From Prinsepia uniflora (lineage: Eukaryota > Streptophyta > Magnoliopsida > Rosales > Rosaceae), in contig CM064867.1 in the NCBI GenBank assembly GCA_032719365.1, positions 43,301,651-43,365,650 on the forward strand: 64,000 bases of DNA, read 5' to 3'. The position numbers and the translations under genes were made by a program. Below, piece after piece: positions 37,320 to 46,293 of this stretch. Position 1 is the stretch's first letter; every line of letters begins with the position of its first letter. The notes beneath the pieces are model-generated. The model was given only the letters and a program-made list of their open reading frames with translations, made no database searches and was not told the DNA's origin.

Positions 37320-39925
37320 TGTAACGACCCGTCCCAAATTTCATGATTAGATTAGTGACTAATCACGATTAGCGAGGCTAATCCGTGATTAGTAGAGCGA
37401 GATCGGACGAACGATGCGAAGTGACCGTTTTGCCCTTGGTGGTGGCAAAACGTTGACTTTTCAATCGGGCGGTCAAATGGACTTTGACCGATGATCGTGA
37501 CGTAGTTCGTGACGTCACGAGTTCATAGACAGGTGGCACGTTCAATTCCGACGTTCGGGGAGGAAGTTATGACGTTCGGAAGTTTAGGGGCATTTTGGTA
37601 ATTTGGGTGAATAGGAGGTCAAAAGTTGACTTTTTGACCGGGAGGTCCGATGGCCGAGGGCCGAAAGACCGTTACGTAGATGAGGACGACACGAATCCGT
37701 AGACAGGCGGCACGTCGAATTCGGACGTTCAACGGCGAAGTTACGGTTCACGGAAGTTCCCGGTCACTATTCACGATGGCACGTTTTACGAGACAAAAAG
37801 TGCAGTTTGTCTCTAGTGGGCCCAGATATTTACTGGAGGCCCAATGGATGAGTGACAAGTGTCACCCATCCACTGGCCACCATTCCTCCATTCATGCATC
37901 TACCATCCCTTCATCGATCATTTATCTTCCTTCCACCCAAACACCAAACTGATCCATTCTCCCTCCCCAATCCAAAACTGAACCCCACTGATCATGACTG
38001 AGAGGCCAGGAGCGTGCAAGGATGAAGGGTGGATGATGGTGGCCGGCTGGAAGCCACTCCGCCGTGGACGGCGGCCTTGAACCCGAGAAGATTACCCGGT
38101 TAGGCCCAAAACCCATTTAAATTCGATTTTTGCATTAGGGCCTGTTTTGGATGGTTTGGTTGAGTTTGTTGGGGTATTAGGAAGTTGTTAAGGTGTTTTG
38201 GAGGGTGGTTCACGGAGGAGGAGGCCGTGGGAGCGGCCGGGAAAAAAAGAACCGTGAGGTTCATTTTGGAACCATAGGTTTAGGCGAGTTTTGATTGGTT
38301 TCGTTGATTGGGATAGATTGGAAATGAGAAAATAGGAATTTAGGAATTAAAATGGAAGAAAACGGACGAAAAACGAAGAGTGTAGGGCCTTGGACCGGTC
38401 ACGCCGGTCCAGCGGACCGGAATTGCAGAGAAAACCGGACCGGCCCGGTCGGACCGGTTCGATCGAAGGAGGACGACGAGCACTGTAGCGGCGCGTGAGG
38501 CCCACACGCAGGCAACTTCCAGTGGCGCGTGTGGGCGCGTGCTAGGGGTTTTGGGGATGTGTTCAACATACGAAATCATCTATTCGATGTAACGAACATT
38601 TTGGGACTGGTTTCGAGTCGATCGGACACCGTCTCGATATGTTTCGGGGCATCGGAAGGTTTAGGTTCGGGATTAAAAATAGTTAAAAATACGGGAAAAT
38701 TACGGGGCTTTAGGGAGGAGTTATATAAGTAGTTAGTAACCCTCTAAATTAATTTGGACAGGTTTGGAAGTCCCGGTGATGGTGATCGGCTCGGGGAGCC
38801 GTATGGCACGCGTATCGAGACGCGGCTTCGGATGGTCTGTGAGTGGACCTTGTTTTCTAAATTGGTGCATGCATAAATGTTTATTATATGTTTTAAATAC
38901 TTGTTTGTGTTTCCATGAGTGCATTTGGATGTGTGGTTACGTATAGGCACGTATTTCGAGGTTTCGGCCCTATACGGTGCCTATACGGGGCTGTAGGTCT
39001 TTATTGGTCTAAATGAAATGGTTTTGGATTTCCAAAAGGATAATGAATTTGATTTGATAATGTTGATTTGGATATTTGTGAATTATATGGTTTCACGTAT
39101 TTCGAGGCGATTTACGTGCTTGCACGTAAATCGAGGTTTTTCGGTTTTACTCCGATTTTCCATTCTTATGGTCTTGGAAATGATTTCATGAAATAATTTT
39201 GGATTTGAAAAGGTAATTCTCGGACTTGAGGTCCATTTGATTTACGGAATCGGGCCGGAGGCCCAATTGGTTTACGATTCGGACCGGGGGTCCAGTTTCT
39301 ATGTGAATTCGGGCCTAGTGCCCAATTATGTGTTACAAATGGATTTATGGGACATGACGGTTTATGGGAACCGGCATGAACCCTTGAAATGGATTTACGG
39401 GTCATGACGGTTTATGGGAACCGGCATGAACCCATGAAAGGATTTTATGGTTCATGACGGCTTATGGGGGCCGGGCATGAATCCTGGAAAGATTTAAAGA
39501 ATGATTTCAAGAGGCTTTTCATATTCCATCCTTTATATATGATTGTCTCCTCCGGGGAGGGTCGTTGGCCTGGGTGGACCCCGGAGTAGTCACGGAGCAC
39601 TGACTGAGTGGAGTCGCCCCCCAGTTGGGTTCCTTACTCTCAGGATGGGCATGGTTCGTTACCTTCAGGGAGGGTCCTTGATCTACGGACATTGACCTGG
39701 GTGGACCCTGGAGAGACTTGGGTTTGAGACCCCAGTTAGCACACGTGTAGCTTTATTTTACCGTGACAGGTTCTGGATATGAATATATTGGATAAACATG
39801 GTTTCAATCGGTTTGGGAAAACTGTGTTTTATGATGATAAATGGATTTGGGCTGAGATCCCACATATGTTTACTATGTTCTGGTTTTCTGTAAATTGGTT
39901 TTGGGCAGGAGCCCGTGAGACTTGT
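37320..39925 (+). repeat. 5' LTR of A, first part
   Basis: It starts TGTAACGACCCGTCCC. It contains the GGATGAGTGACA hairpin (37846-37871), a cluster of GGACCGG/CCGGTCC motifs (38393-38465), a bracket arm (38836-38847), GGG/CCC hairpins (39216-39330) and three CATGACGGTT hairpins (39352-39482). It is interrupted by B after CTTGT (39921-39925). Confidence 0.92.
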
Positions 39926-41072
39926 TGTAACGACCCGTCCCAAATTCCTAGATTAGATTAGTGACTAATCACGATTAGTGAGGCTAATCCGTGATTAGTA
40001 GAGCGAAATCGGACGAACGGTGCGAAATGACCGTTTTGCCCCTGATGGTGGCAAAACGTTGACTTTTTAATCGGGCAGTCAAATGGACTTTGACCGATGA
40101 CCGTGACGTAGTTCGTGACGTCCCGAGTTCATAGACAGGTGGCACGTTCAATTCCGACGTTGGGGGAGGAAGTTATGACGTTCGGAAGTGTAGGGGCATT
40201 TTGGTAATTTGGGTGAATAGGAGGTCAAAAGTTGACTTTTTGACCGGGAGGTCCGATGGCCGAGGGCCGAAGACCATTACGTAGATAAGGACGATACGAA
40301 TCCGTAGACAGGCGGCACGTTGAATTCGGACGTTCGACGGCGAAGTTACGGTTCACGGAAGTTCCCAGTTACTATTCACGACGGCACGTTTTACGAGACA
40401 AAAAGTGCAGTTTTGTCTCTAGTGGGCCCAGATATTTGCTGGAGGCCCAATGGATGAGGGATAAGTGTCACCCATCCAATGGACACCAATTTCATTCATG
40501 CATCTTCCATTTCCTCTTCATCGATCATTTTCTTCGTTTTTCCCTAAACCAAAACCGATCCACCATTCTCACCCAAATCCAAACCCATGACCCTAGGACC
40601 AAGACTGAGAGGCAGAGAGGGGGAAGAAGACCGGATGGAGGTGGCTGGACGGCTGGAACCGCCGTGGGCGGTGGCTGGAGCCCAGAACCCGAGCGGGTAC
40701 CCGGTAAGCCCGATAAACCCATTTTTCTTCTATTTTTCGATTTAGACATTATGGTTGCTATTAGTTGATTAGGATGAGTTTATTGAGGTTGTAGGAAGGT
40801 GTAGAGGGTGTTTTGGACGACGGTGAAGGGCTGAGCAGCCCTGGGTGCAATCGGGAAAATTGAACCGTGAGGTTCAAAATTGAACCGTGGATTCTCGTGA
40901 GTTTTAGGGGTTCTAATTAATTGGGTTAGGTTCCTAGGACGATTATAGGAAGGTTAGGATTGATTAGGATTGAAAACGGTGAAAAACTGGGCCGGAATGA
41001 GCCTGGACCGGTTACGCCGGTCCAAGTTGCAGGAAAAATCGGACCGGTCTGACCGATGTAGGGGATGACTGA

Positions 41073-41234
41073 TGACGTCATCCTGATGACGTCATCATGT
41101 CAGGGATGACGTCATCATGTCAGATCTGACAATGTCAGACTGACATGTCAGACAGTGGGCCAATGGGAGCGTGACACGTGTCACTGTCAGGGGCTGTCAG
41201 TGATGACGTCATGCTGACGTCAGCGATGACGTCA
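41073..41234 (+). promoter_or_regulatory. Cluster of six TGACGTCA sites plus a G-box palindrome (5' LTR of B)
   Basis: TGACGTCA occurs at 41073, 41087, 41107, 41204, 41215 and 41227, and the 14-bp palindrome GTGACACGTGTCAC at 41171-41184. TGACGTCA and CACGTG are established binding cores of plant bZIP factors (TGA class and G-box class). The position is upstream of the transcribed-looking part of the LTR, as expected of an enhancer; activity is inferred. Confidence 0.6.
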
Positions 41235-41946
41235 GCAGGTACTGTAGCAGGCGCGTGAAGCCCACGCGCAGCCACTTCAGGCGGCGCGTGAGGGCGCGTG
41301 GCAGGGAATCTGGGGAAGGTTCCAACATGTGAAATCATCTATTCGATGTAACGAACATTTTGAGACTGGTTTCGTGTCGATCGGACACCGTCTCGATATG
41401 TTTCGGGGCATCGGAAGGTTTAGGTTCGGGATTAAAAATAGTTAAAAATACGGGAAAATTACGGGGCTTTGGTAGGAGGTTAATTAAGTAGTTAGTAACC
41501 TTCTATTACGATTTGGACAGGTTTGGGAGTCCCGGTGACGGTGATCGGCTCGGGGAGCCGTATGGCATGCAGATCGAGGCGGCAGCTCGGACGGTCTGTG
41601 AGTGGACCTTGTTTTCTAAATTGGTGCATGCATAAATGTTTATTATATGTTTTATTACTTGTTTGATGATGCCATGGGTGCATTTGTATGTGGTTACGTA
41701 TAAGCACGTATTTCGAGGTTTCTGCCTTATACGGTGCTTATACGGGTCTGTATTTCTTTATTGATTTAAATGAACTGAATTTGGATTTCAAAATGATAAA
41801 CTCGGGTATGAGACCCATTTGGTTTTGTCTCGGGCATATGACCTCAGATTCCGGGCACGGTGCCCAGTTGGTGTCCTATGTTCGGGTACGAGACCCAGTC
41901 ACTTTACGGTTTTGATTTCAGGTCAGGGAACCTTAAATGGATTCCC

Positions 41947-42236
41947 AGGTTCATGACGGTTTATGGGAACCGGAATGAACCCTTGTTATGGTATCATGGT
42001 TCATGACGGTTTAAGGGAACCGGCATGAACCCTTGTTATGGTATCATGGTTCATGACGGTTTATGGGAACCGGCATGAACCCTTGTTGGTTATTACGGTA
42101 CATGACGGTTTATGGGAACCGGCATGTTACCTGGTTATGTTATTACGGTACATGATGGTTTATGGGAACCGGCATGGTACCTGATTATGGATATTATGGA
42201 TCATGACGGTTCAGGGGAACCGGTCATGAATGTTTA
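41947..42236 (+). repeat. Tandem CATGACGGTT hairpin array (5' LTR of B)
   Basis: Six units spaced about 40-60 bp, each with arms GGTTCATG-A-CGGTT and AACCG-G-CATGAACC around a TATGGG loop. Outer arms vary in step between units (GGTTC/GAACC, GGTAC/GGTACC, GATCATG/CATGAAT). Confidence 0.85.
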
Positions 42237-42978
42237 TGTTATGTATATATATGTTCGTCTACCTTCCTTTACTTTTATTATCTCCTCCGGGGAGGGTCGT
42301 TGGCCTGGGTGGACCCCGGAGTAGTCACGGAGCACCGACTGAGTGGAGTCACCCCCCAGTTGGGTTCCTTACTCTCAGGAAGGCTATGATTACTATTACC
42401 TCGGGTAGGGTCAGTGGTCTGCGGACATTGATCTTGACTTTGAGATGACTCGGATTGAGACCCGGGTAGCGCGCGCGTGGCTTTGGATACCGTGACAGGA
42501 TTGGTTGTGTGACTTATATATATGTATGTGATGGATATATGATATATGATATGTGGTGTGTACAGGTGTGCACAGGATTTGGGCAGTGGCCCGTATGGTC
42601 GTTTTCATTGTGGTCCTTTCGACCTTGATTTATATCTGCTTTGGGCTTAGTCCCACATATGGTTTGTTTTGGATAAATGGTTTTCGAATGCATGCATGCT
42701 TTTTAGTGGAGGGTACAAATGTCTTCCTTATTAAACGTTTTTATAAACTTTTGTTTTGTCCACTCACAGTTTTTAATGTTTTGACTGCCCTTCAGGTTGA
42801 CATCGGATGTGGACTGTAGCAGAGACCGAGATATCACATGCCTCCTCCGGATCCTGGCGTACTCTGATAGCCCGGGAGGGCAAAGGTCAGAAATATCCCT
42901 TGTCTGACACTTCGTGTCAGACGGGAGCAGGGTCATCCCGCACTAATCCGGGGGGGATTGGGATGGGTCCTGTCAGCG

Positions 42979-42990
42979 TGGTATCAGAGC
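42979..42990 (+). other. Primer-binding site of B
   Basis: TGGTATCAGAGC, 3 nt after the LTR end, complementary to initiator-Met tRNA. Confidence 0.9.
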
Positions 42991-45900
42991 GGGGTTGTCT
43001 CTATTCGAGCAACCGTGCAGCTTTTGGAGTATGTACGCAAGTCGAGGATGTGATATCTCAAGGGGCTGCAGTCCATGGTCAACCTGATTGTTAGGGTGCC
43101 AGTACGATAGTTAGTAGGATGGAGTCGTGATATGTCTTGGTTCGGCACTAGATGCCGGGGTTGCCATAGTTCTGTCAGGGTTGACAGTGTGTGACCCTAC
43201 GGAAGGGATGACGTAACTGTACGTTAACGTTTTGATCGTGAGACGGATAGTTTGGGTCATTTTTCACGATGCCATAGGATCGGTTTCGACGACTGATTTG
43301 GTGTTGTGACCATCCGATGGTCGGATTGGTTGAGTTAGATGGGTTTACTGCTGTTGGCGGTTAGTAGTCGAGTTCGGGGAACTCTGGTTGAACTTATGGT
43401 AGTTGGCAGCCAGGTTCGAGGAATTCTGGTTGGACTTACGGTAGGATTGGATTGTCGTCTGTACGATGTCGGGACCGCGGGGTCGGTCAGATCGTGGATT
43501 TTACTGCTTTTCGCAGTTGGGTTCCGAGGAACTCTAGGTGTGATCGTGGAACCCTACCTTGGGTGTATGATTCAGAAATGGGAGTTGACGAGTGGTTTGA
43601 CTTGGACGACTATTCGGATTTGGATTCGTTAGTCGGTCTAGTCATGTCAGCTTGTGTTGGGACTGCACTTCGCAGTCGAGGTTATATTTATCGGTTAGAC
43701 ATAGTTGGTTGTCATGGTACTTTAGTTTTCGTTTGGTGCAACTAAGGTCATTGGTGACCTGGTAGAGGACATTGGGTTAGTCTAGTTGCGACTGGTTAGA
43801 GTTTGGTTGGACAGGTTACCAGGAATGGTACTTGTCGATGGAATCCCTGAGTGGGATACAGAGTAGTTGGTACGGGCGATTGATTCCGTTGGATACGGAG
43901 TCTGGATATAGCGAGGTCTGGTAGTTAGGTCTGCACGAGTCTGTGGAAGGCACTACTACCGAGAGTGGTTATAGCTGTGGTTGTTGGGAATCGGGGACGT
44001 TCGGGGAACGTTTTCCTTTTCTCGTATGAGTTGTCAGGGTGACTGTACCCAGAGTTGTTGGGTACGAGGGAGACAGAGTTTCTCCTATTCGAGCAGAGGT
44101 ACGAGATCGTCGCTCGGTATGAGCGGAGATCCAGGGTTGTCAATTTTGCACATGGTGTGCCGCTACTGATGCTGGGTGTGTGTACCGATAGTATTGTGGG
44201 CTGGCGCTAATACTAGCGCTGGTGCCGGTGATCGTGATGACGATGAGTTACGGATCGGGGTGTGACTCCGTCGTAATGGGCATATGTTCGGTATCTGTGG
44301 TTCAGGAGTGGATCTCAGATAGGGTTAAACTGGTTAGGGGACACGTGGTTGATGTCCGGGTATGTTGTTTCCAATCTTGTTGGAACTTCGGAATCGCGAG
44401 AGGTTGCGATTGAGGTGACGAGTGGAATGCGGGTTTTCCGCATTGGTAAGGGGTATGTCGAAGTCATTTTGGGTGACTTCTCAGGTTCTACCATAATCGA
44501 TGGTGGTAGATGATGTAGATGTTATTGATGTTGTTGGTTGCCACTAGTACACTAATCGTGTATTGGTTGGTGGACCCGTGATTGTCTTGGGTCATCAGGT
44601 GGAGTGAGTATATCGAAGTTAGGTGACTGAGATTTCTCATTTTCTACTTGGTGGCAGACGATGTTAGGTTACATGACGTGGTGAGTGCAGCGAGTGTTGT
44701 TTGCATTCACGTAGGATGGATTCTTCGATCATTCTTGGCTCTCCACGGTGGAATGCCAAGGATCGATACGAGGTGATTGGGGAGGACCCACAGTCTCGAT
44801 CGTGACGTCTATGGTCGGTTGACGTAGTGTTGGATCTGGATCGTGATTTGGGTATCCAGATAGGTGGAGAGTTTATTACTCTTACCTGGATGTTGGAGTT
44901 GAGGATGATGGGACTGAACTTCTTTTCGAGGTAACTCCCATATGGCTTATTACTCGCCTGAGTAGTTTTCCGACGTGGTCGGATTTGGGTCAGCCCTGGA
45001 TGGGTGAGTGTTGTGATTGGCTTCCCTATGAAGTCAATCGATAGTGTGGTCGTGATCGGTTGAACAGGTATCCGATAGGTACGGATATGGTGCGTCTAGG
45101 TAGACGTGAACGAGATTTCAGGTTTTGGAATCAGATTTCTGGATGACGATTCAGGATTTGATTTTGGAACTTGAAAGAGGATTTCTGTATTTGCGTTTTG
45201 GAATCGGATTCTGGGTGACGATTCAGGATTTGATTCTAGAGCCTGACTGTGGATTTTCTTTTTACGGATTTGGGTTCGAAATGGTTATTCCAAATGCCGG
45301 TTTACGGAATGATGATTTCAGATTCGAATTTGGACATGATTATGGATATGATTTCTGGGTTGGATTCGGGATTTCTTACGAAATTGCGGATTCGGATTCG
45401 GATTTGGAAATAGATACTGGGTCGGAGTTTCGATTGTCTAATACTGGATTGGACAAATGGACTCCATCGTAGAAACGTGATTGACTACAACCTAGGTGGT
45501 TGTAGGCTGATTGATGGGTAGTTGTACGTACCTTGTTCATTGTTCGAGGTACGACACCGGGTAGACTTGGGATGTCTGGTGACGGTATATAGGTTATACC
45601 AGTGGTACGTTGGAGAGCGTGTTGGTAGTCGGCTTGGTTCCGATACCATTGGATTAGTCGAGGTCGTGGACTGGACATTGGATACTGTGCATTGGGTCAT
45701 AGTAGTTCTGATGGGCTTGGTTACACACAGGTCGAGTGTTTTGTTAGTATGCATATACTCCGGTCTAGTGAGTTGGTGGTTAGTATAACCACAAGGGAGT
45801 ATAGTGTTAGTTTTCGACTGACGACTGTCAAGTGGTGACGGTCTGTCGGAGGTGTCAGCGTGGATCGTTGAGTGAGGTCTAATGACTCCCAGTGGGAGCA

Positions 45901-46202
45901 GACGTCAGGATATCTTAGTGATTGAGTAAGGAACCGTAGAGTTGTTTATGTCAGCGAAAGGGTAGATTTGACAAGTGGGTCGATCATAGGATACTTGGGC
46001 TACTCTGATACTGACAGGTGGTGTTAGTTCGGAGCGTACGACTTCTGCTATTCGACGTGGTCGAATGTAGACGAGGCGACATGAGCGTTAGTGGTACGAC
46101 TGGTTGCAGACGAGTATTATTCTGGTTAGTGGGTGTACTAGTGTACACGTGTCAGGAGATCGAATTATTTCCACGAGGTGGAGGTGGAATCAAGATAGTT
46201 GG

Positions 46203-46293
46203 AGTTTCGAGAACGAAACTAATTAAGGAGGGAAGAACGGTTAGATTAGGTCGGTTGGAATTTCGAGGACGAAATTAATTAAGGAGGGAAGGT
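46203..46293 (+). other. Polypurine tract of B, duplicated module
   Basis: AAGGAGGGAAG at 46224-46234 and AAGGAGGGAAGG at 46281-46292, each preceded by a TTTCGAG..GAA motif; period 57 bp. Confidence 0.8.

Larger units (their letters stand above)
39926..42975 (+). repeat. 5' LTR of B (3050 bp)
   Basis: It starts TGTAACGACCCGTCCC and ends GGGTCCTGTCA. In order it contains overlapping palindromes (39956-39998), the GGATGAG..CATCC hairpin, the TGACGTCA cluster (41073-41234), bracket arm CTGTGAGTGGAC (41596-41607), GGG/CCC hairpins (41806-41906), six CATGACGGTT hairpins (41947-42236), a CTCCGGGG/CCCCGGAG stem (about 42284-42320), bracket arm GTCCACTCACAG (42758-42769) and the LTR-end hairpin (42902-42922). 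Confidence 0.94.
42976..46293 (+). other. Internal region of B, non-coding
   Basis: 3.3 kb without recognisable domains. It aligns along most of its length with A's internal region. Repeats of GATTTGG/GATTCAGG character lie at 45110-45420. The duplicated PPT module is at 46203-46293. Confidence 0.85.

Noticed and set aside
41596..42769. An intron in the LTR, from GTGAGT to CACTCACAG
   Set aside because: The borders fit in A, B and G, but I and D have CACAC instead of CACAG at the acceptor while the two arms stay complementary; pairing explains the pattern better. Not excluded without RNA data.
46018..46278. 86-aa frame ending in LEFRGRN at the 3' end of the B internal region
   Set aside because: The last residues come from the conserved pre-PPT nucleotide motif. 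It may be a fossil of a polyprotein end, but there is no upstream coding sequence.
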